From Scylla paramamosain (taxonomy: Eukaryota > Arthropoda > Malacostraca > Decapoda > Portunidae), in NCBI RefSeq assembly GCF_035594125.1, contig NC_087155.1, forward strand, positions 1,180,001 through 1,244,000: DNA of 64,000 nt, written 5' to 3'. The translations under genes and the position numbers were made by a program. The notes beneath the pieces were generated by a model. The model was not told where the DNA came from. It saw only the letters and a program-made list of their open reading frames with translations, and did not search any database. Below are positions 11,200 through 23,565 of this stretch, piece after piece; position 1 is the stretch's first letter, and every line of letters starts with the position of its first letter.

Positions 11200-11924
11200 A
11201 AGTGAATTCTTGCTTAAGAAAAAAAAAAACACATGACCTGAATAAGCTGGGAGGGAAAATGAAGGCCAAGGTGGAAGGGTTGCGGTGAGAGGGGAGGCAG
11301 GAAGGCAGGAAGGCAGGAAGGAAGTTTGCAGGAGTATCGTCCGTGAGAGCAGTGATAAAACGGAAAAAATATTGCCAGAGAGGTGCGAGGGATTGCAGAC
11401 AGAGGCAGTGGGAAGGTTGATTACTTGAACAGCGGAAGGAGAGTGAGGGAGGACTGAGAGAAATGAAGAGATGGACTTGTAGGCAGAAGAATGAGAGTAC
11501 CGGAAGATTGGGTTTAAAGGGTGTTCTGTTTTGATTTGTAGTGTTTTGCGTTTTGAGTAATTGTAGGAAAACATTCTACGACGCATTCATCCATTTGTTA
11601 TAATATTGTTATTGCAACAGTTTGTTTGTCACATCCTGTTTTAACCAATTTCATAAAGTGCATTTGATTTACAGTAATTGTATTTTGTTTTTTTAGTATT
11701 TTATATTGTCAGCAATTCCAAGAGAGCAAATCAGAACGTATTTATTCATGTTTTGTATACGTAGAATTGCAGGAAAGTGTTATTTTTATTTATTTTCTAT
11801 TGTTTTATTTTATTTTATTTATGTATTTATCTTTAGCGGGTTCAGAAAGCGTTGCCATATGATCTCGATATTGCGACGCTAATGGACCAGTGAGTCGGTT
11901 CATTATAGAAAAAACAAAACACTC
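11198..11924. other. Unique spacer, nothing recognised
   Basis: Purine-rich to about 11500 with a short (GGCA)-like run at 11300-11325, then AT-rich. The minus-strand frame across 10957-11586 joins two microsatellites through this spacer and shows no domain. Confidence 0.45.
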
Positions 11925-12985
11925 AAATCGTACAACTTTAGAAGAGGAGACAGTTACAGTAGAACGATAGTGATATGATTGAATAATTGACGAAAAAATC
12001 TGCTGTCTATCATTAATTCAGTCATTAATGTCTTTTTTTATTTTTGCTTTGAATAATTTTCCTTATACAAATACTAAATAAAAAATAATATAACTTTTAG
12101 GAGAGAAAGCAGACGGACCAGTAGAACAGAAATGCAGCTGAAATTAACGAAAACAGGTGTCATACATCATTAATTCAGGTATCAGTGTAAACTTCTTTCA
12201 TCCTTTGAGCAAATTATTCCTATACAGATACTAAAGAAAAATTAATAATGGAATTTTTAAACAGAAGCACGGTTGAATAATTAACGAAATAGCTGCTATC
12301 ATTAATTCAACCACCTCTATTTCTTTTATTCTTTGAGCTCATTCCTTCCTATATAGATACTAAAGAAAGTACAAGTTTAGCGGTGAAGACAAACAGTGCA
12401 GAACAGAAGTGACATTGAATAATTAACGAGAACATCTGTCGTGTATTGATTCAGTCTGTGTGTGTTTCTCTTATTCTTTGAGCTATATTTGCCCTACAGA
12501 TAACAAACACAAAGTAATACAACTTTTAGAAGGGAAGACAGACAAATTGGCACGCAAGTGAAGTTGAATAATTCACTAAAAGATCTGCAGTTTGTCATTA
12601 ATTCATCCTTCACTGTGTATTGCCTTTATTCTTCAAGTAAATTTGTTCCCTATATATATATATTAAATAAAAACATAACCTTTAGTAGGTGGGACACAGG
12701 AAAGATAAATGACGAAAAACAACAGCCATCTATCATTAACTTAGCCATCAGTTACCACTACCTCTACCCTATAATCTAACTTTACCTATACAAACACCCA
12801 AGAAAACACAGTCCAACTTTAGGATGTGACACTGACAAAGAACAGAAGTAAAGTTGAATAATTAAAGAAAACAACACCCGTCTATCATTGACTCGAGCAT
12901 CAGCATGAATTTCTCCTGTTCTAACCTAATTTTCCTATGCAGAAACTAAAGGAAAAACACAACTTTAGGAGGTAAGACAGACGGA
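11925..12985. repeat. Degenerate ~150-bp tandem array, 7-8 units
   Basis: Each unit carries, in order, an 'acaactttagaagg' block, a 'gaagacagac..acag' block, 'gttgaataattaacgaaaac', 'ctatcattaattca', 'tctttgagc' and 'cctatacagatactaaag'. The first block recurs at about 11931, 12091, 12251, 12371, 12521, 12675, 12815 and 12961, giving steps of 120-160 bp. Units differ by many substitutions and indels and no frame is preserved, so this is an old satellite-like array rather than a gene. Confidence 0.85.
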
Positions 12986-13204
12986 CAGTGCTATGGGGTG
13001 ACTGACGCTAACAACTGGCCTCTACCTGCCGTCAGTGTGTCAGTCAGCCAACACTTGAGACACGAGTGAGGGGACAGAGGAAGGTAATGACACACCGAAG
13101 CTCCTGCGTGTTGCTGGACAAGGAGGAAGTGTTGAAGTGCTGATGACTCAATGAACTTTTTAGATCTAATTGGGGCGAGCAAGGAAATGTTTTAGCTCCA
13201 TTCA

Positions 13205-13206
<2 letters not shown>

Positions 13207-13253
<47 letters not shown>

Positions 13254-13353
13254 CAAACAATATACATAAATTCAAAGGAAAAAGTATGATCATTTGATAT
13301 TAAAAAGCGGGACATTACGAGCTTGACTCAATCCTGTTAACATGTAAATACGT

Positions 13354-13404
<51 letters not shown>
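13207..13404. repeat. (GT)n and (CA)n inverted pair
   Basis: (GT)n at 13207-13250 and (CA)n at 13356-13404 are complementary runs about 105 bp apart. Confidence 0.95.
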
Positions 13405-13410
<6 letters not shown>

Positions 13411-13904
13411 GAGAAACAGAACTCGGAATGTAGGAAAGAAAGAGCAAAAATCTATCGCTCTTTTTGTAACAAATTTGTTCTAGTGATGTATTCAAGTACA
13501 GACGAACAGACTGACACAACATTTAGACAGAGATACACAAATATAAATGGAGACAAAATAACTAACGAGCAGGCAAAAAGAGACAGTGACGGAAACAAAC
13601 ATAGATATACAGTGACAAAAACAAAAACAGAAACAGGGGCATGAAGACAGACACAGAGAGAAGCAGTCACACTCACAGAAACAAACTTAGATAGGAATAG
13701 AACCAAACAAAGACAAACAAAGACAAACACAGACCCATACAGACAGACAGGCAGACGGGGGGAGATGGAGCGTCGGCCTCTGAGTGCAGACGTTGTAATA
13801 CGCAGCTTCCAGTCCATTAGTGTGCGTTAATGACGTTACATCCAGGCAGATCACCGTCAATCCGGGCACTGGAAACCTAATCTTGCGACCCCTTGAGCCC
13901 TTTT
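13405..13904. other. Cryptic ACAGA/ACAAA-rich stretch
   Basis: Between 13500 and 13760 words such as 'agacaaa', 'acagaaac' and 'cagacag' dominate without a fixed period. The antisense Val/Cys/Leu-rich frames follow from it. 13770-13900 is unique with no recognised feature. Confidence 0.4.
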
Positions 13905-14390
13905 AGTGGTGAACCTTACGGGGCGAGGAACATCATGGGTCAGGCTAAGGGGTGGAAATGTTACGGGTCCCGCTAAAAGGTTATTAAAGGTACTGGGCTG
14001 TATTTAAAGGGTTTGGAATGTTACTGGTATCTTAAAAGGGGGTGGAAATGTTACGGGTCCCGCTAAAAGGTTATTAAAGGTACTGGGCTGTATTTAAAGG
14101 GTTTGGAATGTTACTGGTATCTTAAAAGGGGGTGGAAATGTTACGGGTCACGCTAAAAGGTTATTAAAAGTACTGGGCTGTATTTAAAGGGTTTGGAATG
14201 TTACTGGTATCTTAAGAGGGGGTGGAAATGCTACGGGGCACGCTAAAAGGTTGTTAACGGTACTGGGCTGTATTTAAAGGGTTTCGAATGTTACTGGTAT
14301 CTTAAAAAAGGGTGGAAATGTTACGAGGCACACTAAGGAGTAGGAATGTCACGGGATTGGTTAAGGAGCTGGAGATGCTACGGAATGGTT
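13905..14390. repeat. 30-bp monomers in a 90-bp higher-order array
   Basis: Starts of 'ggtggaaatgttacgggt' lie at 13951, 14041, 14131, 14221 and 14311, an exact 90-bp step. Each 90-bp unit consists of three related 30-bp monomers, beginning 'ggtggaaatgttacgggt', 'ttattaaaggtactgggc' and 'gtttggaatgttactggt'; all end in a taaaagg-like word. Diverged single monomers flank the core (about 13905-13950 and 14335-14390). The first two units are virtually identical and later units accumulate changes. No frame is open across the array. Confidence 0.95.
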
Positions 14391-14507
14391 GCTTCCTGCC
14401 TGGGTAAACAACTATTTGTGAAACAATTTATAGAATTATAAAAGAAAAAGAAAATCCTTGAATGCGCCGATAACTTTCACTGTAGCCTCTTCAAAATATT
14501 CGATATA

Positions 14508-14820
14508 AGACGCCAGCAGCCACTAATCCATCCAGCCATCCATCCACTGTCCACTGACCCTCCAACAACTTACTCATTCACACTCATCCTCCCAAACACT
14601 TCTCCATCCATCCACCCACCCATCCACTCGTCTACACTAAACCCACCATCCGCACCTCACCCACACCCTCCACTCACCCATCCACTCAGCCATCCACCTA
14701 CACACACACATACCCATCCACCCACGCATCTACACACCAGATCACCCACCCACCAATCCAACTGCCCATTCAGCTGACCACCTACCTGTGTGAGTGTGTG
14801 TGTGTGTGTGTGTGTGAGTG
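14508..14820. repeat. CATC/CACC-rich simple region and (GT)n
   Basis: 14515-14790 is composed of 'ccatccatccac'-like words without exact periodicity. 14788-14822 is (GT)n with GA interruptions. Confidence 0.8.
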
Positions 14821-14897
14821 TGGTGTATTTAAACGACAGTTATAGCAAATGAGAGTGAACTACTTATTGTCTTATTATTAAAACCTTGTCCTTGACC

Positions 14898-15430
14898 AAG
14901 ATACATTGTTGCTCACAACAGACGATCAACAAATCAAAAAATATTTCGGAACTGTTGATAAACATCCAACAACAATGTATCTGAAAGGTCGCTCAATAGT
15001 TGACCAACAATCCAAATTTGTTGCCCTAATGTGTTTCTGTGTTTCCCCCTGGATATGGGAAACACGATACAGTGTTGCTGGCAACACGACTCATCATCTG
15101 GTTGTCACTGGTCAGTTCGACTCAGTGATTTGCTGGCTCGTGCTGTTAAGGGTTTTGAGGGAAATAGTGAGATTGACTACAGAAAAATTTATGGAATCTA
15201 CATTACACTCATAGGTGAAATTTCTACGTTTTTTTTACAGGAGAAGTTGCACTAGCAGGAGAGAAGGGAAAAAGTCTGATAAAATGCAAAAAATAGTACC
15301 GTATCACGCAGATGTATTGTCTCACGTAGCTTATTGTTGCTCAGTTGTTGAGCAACTGTTTCGCAACACTCCAGATACATTGTTTTGCAACACTCCAGAC
15401 ACATCGTTGAGCAACTGTTTCGATACAAGG
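14898..15430. mobile_element. Candidate element with nested hairpin ends
   Basis: 'agatacattgttg' (about 14900) is followed about 55 bp later by its reverse complement 'caacaatgtatct' (about 14970). At the other side, 15340-15425, 'gttgagcaactgtttcg' is repeated, and 'agatacattgttttgcaac' brings back the left-end word. Motifs 'caacactccaga' and 'ttgttgctca' recur. The pattern fits a foldback or MITE-like element, but no target duplication is certain and internal frames (14906-15214, 15031-15255) match nothing I know. Confidence 0.35.
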
Positions 15431-15504
15431 CATCTTGGTCTGGGCTAGGCCTTGGGCGTCTCTGCTGCAGCATCCACAGAGTGTAGAACATGCCGGGAAC
15501 ACCC

Positions 15505-15615
15505 TCATCAATATATAAATGGATGCCGTGGCAGTAACGCGGTTAGTATTGCTTACTGGGGATCCGCTGAGACACGCCCGGGGCTCAATCTGGGAAGGAA
15601 CAGAGACGCTCACAC
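15505..15615 (+). other. Possible tRNA-derived SINE head
   Basis: 'gatgccgtggcagtaacgcg' resembles a degraded A box and 'ggggctcaatctggga', about 55 bp further, resembles a degraded B box. Stems of a functional tRNA do not form by eye, so this is at most an old SINE. Confidence 0.25.
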
Positions 15616-15694
15616 ACTGCTCCTAGACACCCACCAGTCCCTCCCTCTAGTATCAACCCTCGCGAACTAGTAGGTGTTAATGAGGCTCTTTGAA

Positions 15695-15835
15695 GTATTA
15701 GTGGTGGTGGTGATGGTGGTAGTGGCTGTGGTGTTGGTGGTGATGATGGTAGTGGTGTTGGCGGTGGTGGTGGTGGTGTTTTTTTTTTCTTTTAGGGTCT
15801 CCTGTTCTTCCGCCTTCTCTTCTCCTCCTCCTCCT
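15695..15835. repeat. Imperfect (GGT)n with GTT/GAT variants
   Basis: Cryptic trinucleotide tract from about 15695 to 15778, then a T-run and a short (CTC)n. Confidence 0.85.
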
Positions 15836-15975
15836 CCATAGTATTACTACCAACCATCCACCAAAGAACAAAACTGTTTCCCAAGTTTGTTTCCACTACT
15901 AAGTATATTTTTAATCTTTTCAGATCTGCTCCCAGGCCAGTGAGACTTCCATAAGTAAGTCAAACAGAAATATAA

Positions 15976-15978
<3 letters not shown>

Positions 15979-16052
<74 letters not shown>
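15979..16052. repeat. (GA)n microsatellite, ~74 bp
   Basis: Perfect dinucleotide run. Confidence 0.97.
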
Positions 16053-16055
<3 letters not shown>

Positions 16056-16556
16056 TGAATATATATGCAAATACTTCAATATAAATGAAAACAAGGCTGT
16101 ATTATGCATATGAGCCGCGGAGGACAGGACGAACTGGTGGAAAGTTAGACCTCGCCACATGGAGAGCGAAGGTACAGGAGAAAAAGAAGTAGAAGAACAA
16201 GGGCTTGGCATTAATTATCCTCAGTCTGTGTGAACTGGAAGAGAATTATTACTTAATCGATCCACTGAGGGAGGAGATGAATGATTGGTGGATATAAGTG
16301 GTGAATTACTGCGGGACACTTAGCGGTGGTGGTGGTGGTGGTGATGGTGGCGATGGTGGTGATTCTTTTCTTTGTTTCATTTTTCCTTCCTTTCGTTCTT
16401 CCCAGCGTAACCTAACCTGACTGATTCATTAAGGGAGGAGGTGATTGGTGGGTATAAGTGGAGAATTACTGCAGAAGACTTAGGTCGTGGAGTTGCAATG
16501 GAGCACAAAGGTAATGACGAGGATTATAAAAGTGATAATGATGATAATAATGAAAG
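16053..16556. other. Unique spacer with a local duplication
   Basis: 16265-16325 and 16430-16485 share 'gggaggag', 'gattggtgg' and 'ataagtgg..gaattactgc' in the same order, a diverged ~165-bp step. A short (GGT)n lies at 16325-16360. Confidence 0.45.
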
Positions 16557-16697
16557 CCTGTATTCAGAAACCTGGCTTTCAAGAGTGTTTCTCCTGTTAA
16601 TAGTGTAGAAATATTGTTAATGTAGCACCAGAACCATAACCTAACATACAATCCCGTGTCACTTCAACTACAGCCTTTGAAGCGTCTCGGAATATGG
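16557..16697 (-). mobile_element. MITE-like element copy
   Basis: It starts 'gtattcagaaacc' and ends 'tctcggaatatgg', and holds the family core in reverse orientation: 'cttcaactacagcctttgaa' near the end and an 'aagagtgtttctcctgttaa' block near the start. Ends are inverted relative to each other, as in the other copies. Confidence 0.55.
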
Positions 16698-16884
16698 TTC
16701 AGAGACAGGCGGGGAGCAGCTTGAGTCTTGCCTTAGCGTCGTGGCGTTAGCAGGACTGGTTTACATTGCGGGGGGGAAGTTGTGTTAATAGGGGCTGAGA
16801 GGTGCGGCGCGTCCCGGCTTAGCGTGATGCGTGGCAGGATGTCGTGGATGCGTGGCGGCTTACCAAAGGTGAGACGAACATGCT

Positions 16885-16887
<3 letters not shown>
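16698..16887. other. GC-rich unique spacer
   Basis: Contains 'gatgcgtggc' twice and a donor-like 'aaaggtgagac' near 16866. The in-frame sequence upstream is short and not recognisable, so no exon is called. Confidence 0.3.
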
Positions 16888-16942
<55 letters not shown>

Positions 16943-17035
16943 TGATTATTTATTATTATTATTATTACTTATTATTATTATTATTATTATTATCATTATT
17001 ATTATTATTATTATTATTATCGTTAGTAGCATTAA

Positions 17036-17081
<46 letters not shown>

Positions 17082-17110
17082 GTTATTATTATTATTATTA
17101 CTATTATAAT
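16888..17110. repeat. (TC)n and long imperfect (ATT)n
   Basis: (TC)n at 16888-16937, then (ATT)n with ACT, ATC and GTT interruptions to about 17110. Confidence 0.96.
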
Positions 17111-17442
17111 AATAATTATATTATACTGCTTTTATATACTATTTCACTGGGAATTGCTGGATACAGTACGTATCACAGTGACAGTGCACAATCACGTGCA
17201 CAGTCACAGTCACGGCGGGGAACTGCTGCTGGAGTCGCCTGACGGTGGCACCATCCGGTGGTTTTCATAATTCTAGCAGTGATTTAACAGCATTCTGGCT
17301 CATGAATAACACTTCCGCTGTTTTTTGGTGCCGTCTTTCTGAATCAATAACTAATAATACATGATATAAACTTACAAGCCGTGGTCCGCTCAGCATTTCT
17401 TTTATGAACCTAAAGTTTTGATCTTTTGTTGTCTGTTTTCGG

Positions 17443-17445
<3 letters not shown>
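17111..17445. other. Unique spacer, nothing recognised
   Basis: Short tandem 'cacagtcac' words at 17170-17215; otherwise unremarkable. Confidence 0.4.

Positions 17446-17512
<67 letters not shown>
17446..17512. repeat. (GA)n microsatellite, ~67 bp
   Basis: Perfect dinucleotide run. Confidence 0.97.
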
Positions 17513-17515
<3 letters not shown>

Positions 17516-17689
17516 AGTGTGTAATATCTGCGTAGTGTTGTGTGATGTAGGTTATCTTGGCGGCGGGGCGAAATGCACGCGGCGCCTCACTGACGGGGAG
17601 GAAATTACCGCTCCCAGGGATGTCACGGGGAACCAATGGAGGAACTTAGATTGACAGGGCGCGCACTCAATAATATTGCACTGGTGTCC

Positions 17690-17811
<122 letters not shown>

Positions 17812-17867
17812 GATAATAATGATATTCGTACTATTATTTCTGTCTGTCTGCTGCTGCTGTTGCTAAT

Positions 17868-18048
17868 TCCTCGATCACAAAACACATTTAAGGCATTTCT
17901 CTGTTCACTGTTGTATTAATTAATCTTTCACTGCATTTTAACACTTAATATTTAAGTAAGAAAAAATAATAAAATATCCTTCTGGTGACTGTTGTGTTAA
18001 TTAATCTCTCACTGGATTTTAACACATCATGTCTCGATCACAAAACAC
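17868..18048. repeat. Direct duplication, ~80-90 bp units
   Basis: 'gttgtattaattaatctttc' near 17910 matches 'gttgtgttaattaatctctc' near 17990, each followed by 'actg..ttttaacac'. 'tcgatcacaaaacac' flanks both sides (about 17872 and 18033). Confidence 0.7.
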
Positions 18049-18089
18049 TCAGTCATTTTTTCTTTCTCTCGTTTTGTTTCTTTTCTTAA

Positions 18090-18181
18090 ATGAAAGCAAA
18101 AAATATGTAGGTGAAATAAGAAGTGAATGAATAGAAAAAATAAAAATGACAAAAGTTAAATAATTCAGCTGAGCAAAAATG

Positions 18182-18278
<97 letters not shown>

Positions 18279-18320
18279 CGGAATAAGACAGGAATGACCA
18301 AGGGAAATAATTTGTATTCG

Positions 18321-18375
<55 letters not shown>

Positions 18376-18745
18376 TATGCCAAATCAATTGCTTCGTGGA
18401 AAAATAATAATAGAAAAAATCACAAATATGAATGATAACGGTCGAATAATCCTCCTGAGAAAAAAACAGATAACCTAATTTCGATGAATGACATGATAAA
18501 TATTACAGCTGAATAAAAAAGAATGCATAGCTTCAGATGAATGACAGAGGTTAAATCATTCAGTTCAGGTAAAAAAAAAAAAAAAAGAGAGCATGGATGA
18601 ACAAAAACATAACACCAGATGAATGACAAAAGTAAAATGATTCAGTTGTCAAAAAATGATGCAAAGCTCTGGGGAAAATGTCAAGCCGCAGGTGAATGCC
18701 GCTCGTGAAATGTGCAGCAGAGGAATGTTCAACCTGCAATGGCCG
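18090..18745. repeat. Degenerate ~70-bp tandem array split by microsatellites
   Basis: Variants of 'gatgaatgacaaaagtaaa', then 'attcagctgagcaaaaa' and 'gatgcatagctt', recur at about 18150, 18435, 18480, 18535, 18620 and 18690. The array is broken after its first unit by (TA)n and (AC)n at 18184-18372, which sit at the 'aaaaatgat' position of a unit. Confidence 0.65.
18184..18372. repeat. (TA)n and (AC)n
   Basis: (TA)n at 18184-18277 and (AC)n at 18323-18372, separated by about 45 unique bases. Confidence 0.97.
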
Positions 18746-18860
18746 CCACCAATAAAATAAGAAAAAAAAATGTGAAAAACTATGAAAAAAAAGCAAAGAA
18801 AGGTAATATTTTAAGTGGAAAACTATAATTTAATCACTGTAGGGGAATACATAATAATAA

Positions 18861-18887
18861 TACATACATACATACATACATGCATGC

Positions 18888-18924
<37 letters not shown>

Positions 18925-19049
18925 TATAAGGAGAGGAATGAAAGAAGACAAAAAGTAATATTACACGTAAAATAGTGTAAGTGAATGCTCAAAAAATAAA
19001 GAAAACTGGAAGGAAACTCACCATTGCCTTAATAATAATAATAATAATA

Positions 19050-19106
<57 letters not shown>

Positions 19107-19250
19107 GGTCTTTTTATTTACTTATTTATTTCTTTTGTTTTTCTTTATTTTTGCTTTGATTTCATTTTTTACTTTATTGATGTTTATTTATTACATTTAT
19201 TTATTTATTTATTAATCTATTTATTTATTTATTTATTTATCTGTTTATTT
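18861..19250. repeat. (CATA)n, (GACA)n, (AAT)n and TTTA-rich
   Basis: (CATA)n at 18862-18882, (GACA)n at 18889-18923, (AAT)n with one AGT at 19031-19107, then a TTTA/TTTG-rich stretch to about 19250. Confidence 0.93.
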
Positions 19251-19310
19251 ATTTTGCTGCTCTATAACTCGCTAGATTAACATCAGACAAGACCTCCTTT
19301 CACTTCCTCA

Positions 19311-20999
<1,689 letters not shown>

Positions 21000-21470
21000 T
21001 GTTCAGGCCAACTCTTGCATGCAAATGAGAGGTGCGGCATTATGCAAGAACGAGGTGCAGAGTAATAGAAGAGAGGAATAGCAGATGATGCAAGAATGAA
21101 ATATATACTCAATAACACAAGAATGAGTGAACAGTAACAGAAGAGAGAGAGATGCCAGACGATATAAGCATGAGGGATACAGGAATGTACCAGAAGACAT
21201 AAGCACTGTAATATTAGAATGAGGTATGGAGTAATAGAAAAGAGGGATGCCAAATAATACAAGAACGAAGTACACAGTAATAAGAGGAGGGAGATGATAA
21301 ATGATGCAAAAATTACGTACGCAGTAAGAGAGGAGAGAGATGCAGGTATACAAGAATGAGTTATCCAGTAATACGAGAATACATACTCAGTAATACATGA
21401 ATAAGGTACAAAATAATAGTAATAATAAAAGAATGTGGTGGACAGTAACGCTAATTAATGTATGAAATAT
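21000..21470. repeat. Degenerate ~60-65-bp tandem array
   Basis: Words 'atgcaagaatgaggta', 'cagtaatagaagagagg' and 'gatgccagatgat' recur in this order at about 21045, 21090, 21150, 21220, 21265, 21320 and 21350, with half-unit variants. No frame is shared by units. Confidence 0.65.
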
Positions 21471-21608
21471 GCAATAGTGCAAAATAACAGAGAAATACTT
21501 TGATCGAAGTGAAGGGAAATACACAGCGATGTAGAATACGCACATTAATGCAACAATAACAGACTTTAATGGAAGAACAGACGCAGTCAATGTCGGGAAA
21601 TTAATAAC

Positions 21609-21609
<1 letters not shown>

Positions 21610-21702
<93 letters not shown>
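21610..21702. repeat. (AC)n microsatellite, ~92 bp
   Basis: Perfect dinucleotide run. Confidence 0.97.
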
Positions 21703-21705
<3 letters not shown>

Positions 21706-22575
21706 TTAAAACTGAATGGAAATAAGATAAATAAATGGAAATTGTTAGTCAACCATCTCGTTATTTAGGATTAATGGAAATATTTTATAGCAAAAGAAAA
21801 AAAAAAATGAAACTGACATGAAATATAACATGGCTTAAATTCATAAAATAAACATATCAGCTATAGTGTAGTGCAGCAGCCCAGTGACCTCTTGGTATTT
21901 TGGGAAAGGCGGCAGTACATAGAGAATGGCGCGTCCTAGTCTGTGTGTCGTTGAAGTGAAGAGTTCAAGTCCCTGCGGTAAAAATTAATCGCTAATACCA
22001 TAAATTAATTAGACTGGCGGGGAGCTGTTATTAATATCAAAGTTTGGATAAGTCCCATAAATATTATTGTAAATGCATGGTGATCTGTTTGGATAGGATG
22101 AAATAATCGTGTAACAGAATACAAGTGCAGGACTTACGAGTAATGCTGCTGCTAAAGACAGACACATAATGCTAAGCCAGGGATCAGTGTGTAAAGGTTC
22201 AGTTCCAGGAAGGCAGCGGAAGAAGGAACACTTTCTGGCTCAGGTAATCATGACTTCTGAGGGCAGGGAAGCATTCCAACACAAATTCAAGGAAGCTCCG
22301 AATTATGGAAAGGGACGAAAATATATAAATAAGCATTGAAAAATTGGAAATGTTGAGTTAGTCGAGTCGCTACAGGACATAATTTAATAATGGAGTGTTC
22401 AAAAGTAATAATAGATAAAAGAATATATAAATAAAGGCATGCTGAAACTGATGTGGAATGTGACATAGCTTAAAAATATATCAATAATGAATAAATTAGA
22501 TTAATAGAAAAAAATAGTATTGAGAAATAAGAAACTATGACAACTCTAATAGTAGAATAATTATACAAATGAGAA
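21703..22575. other. AT-rich spacer left of the palindrome
   Basis: A diverged direct repeat joins 21810-21855 ('atgaaactgacatgaaat' then 'aacatggcttaaa') with 22440-22490 ('ctgaaactgatgtggaat' then 'gacatagcttaaa'). No gene is seen. The boundary of the inverted repeat is crossed near 22576. Confidence 0.4.
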
Positions 22576-22756
22576 TTCCTCCTATATTTGGAGGTAACTC
22601 ATTAACAGCAATTAAAGCAGAGCGTATTCTGCATGAAGTCAGGTAATAGCTGAAAAGAACACAGTATGTTTCTATGATAAAGTTTCTGCAAATTTACACA
22701 GTGATTGATCAGTGGCTGAGTGAAAAATCTAATTGCAAAAAACTCAGTAACTAAAA

Positions 22757-22825
22757 GCTATGAAGGGATTCGAACTCACACCAAGGGAGTTCGTAGACCA
22801 AAAGGAACAGAGCAACAGGACACAA
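22757..22825 (-). other. tRNA-like B-box segment (left arm copy)
   Basis: On the minus strand 'gtgagttcgaatcccttc' fits an RNA polymerase III B box, preceded by 'ggtctacgaactccctt', a typical anticodon-side sequence of tRNA-derived SINEs. An A box is not convincing. The mirror copy is at 33563-33630. Confidence 0.3.
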
Positions 22826-23284
22826 AGCTTGACACTGATCCTTAACATGACACACTGATGGACTAACACCCAGACAGGCTGACAGACAGACAGGCAGGCA
22901 GATATAAAGGTCACCTTTCAAATTATTGTGAGACGTTGCCTGAATACAGCAGCTTTTAAAGGCAATCAGATCCAGTTGTAACCTTTATTTCCTCACCTTT
23001 CTCCTCAGATATGCTAAAGCTGCCAGCCGTGATGCCGAGCAGATCTCCAACAAGCAGTTCTTCATGTTCACTCTGTTTTTTCATCCAGTAATGATCATCA
23101 TCCTACATTCACCCTGTTGGAGGTAGGTGAAGGGAACACGACCTGAGAAATGTGTACTTTATTCCTGACTAGTCTCGCAGTAGCTTTTTCAGAGGACTGT
23201 GCCTGCCCTCTTCACCACCTACATCCAATTTCTCACAATGTCATCACCTTTCTCTGCCGTCCAGTCCAGTAATGTTTCTCTTCT

Positions 23285-23565
23285 TTCACTGTGTTGTCCT
23301 GTCCAGTATTGCTCGTGCGAATGTCAGAAGTCTCCGCCTGTTGGTCAGTTGGCTTTTGTAGTCACTGTTTTCTTTTGTTTTTATATGCATCTGAAGTTGT
23401 CTTGCCTTGTTCTTTCTTGTTTTGTCTTCGTGATGTTGCTCTTCTTTCTCTTTCGTTGTTCAGTTCAGTTTGTGGGAATGTCAAAAGTCGCTGTGTGTGG
23501 GTCAACTGGGGTTTTGCAGTCTCTATTTTCTTTTGTTATTACTCGTATATGCTCTTTTATTGATT
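23285..23565. repeat. Internal imperfect duplication, ~170-bp step
   Basis: 'tgtccagtattgctcgtgcg' then 'aatgtcagaagtc' (about 23297-23332) matches 'cagttcagtttgtggg' then 'aatgtcaaaagtc' (about 23461-23490). Both continue with a 'gtcactgttttcttttgttt'-like block and 'tatatgc'. It is present in both palindrome arms. Confidence 0.6.

Noticed and set aside
13905..14390. CRISPR-like spacing of 30-bp repeats
   Set aside because: Every 30-bp segment is itself a related monomer, with no unique spacers, and the context is eukaryotic.
16798..16872. Short coding exon ending at 'aaaggtgagac'
   Set aside because: The frame is about 14 codons, has no recognisable content and no supporting acceptor or start context.
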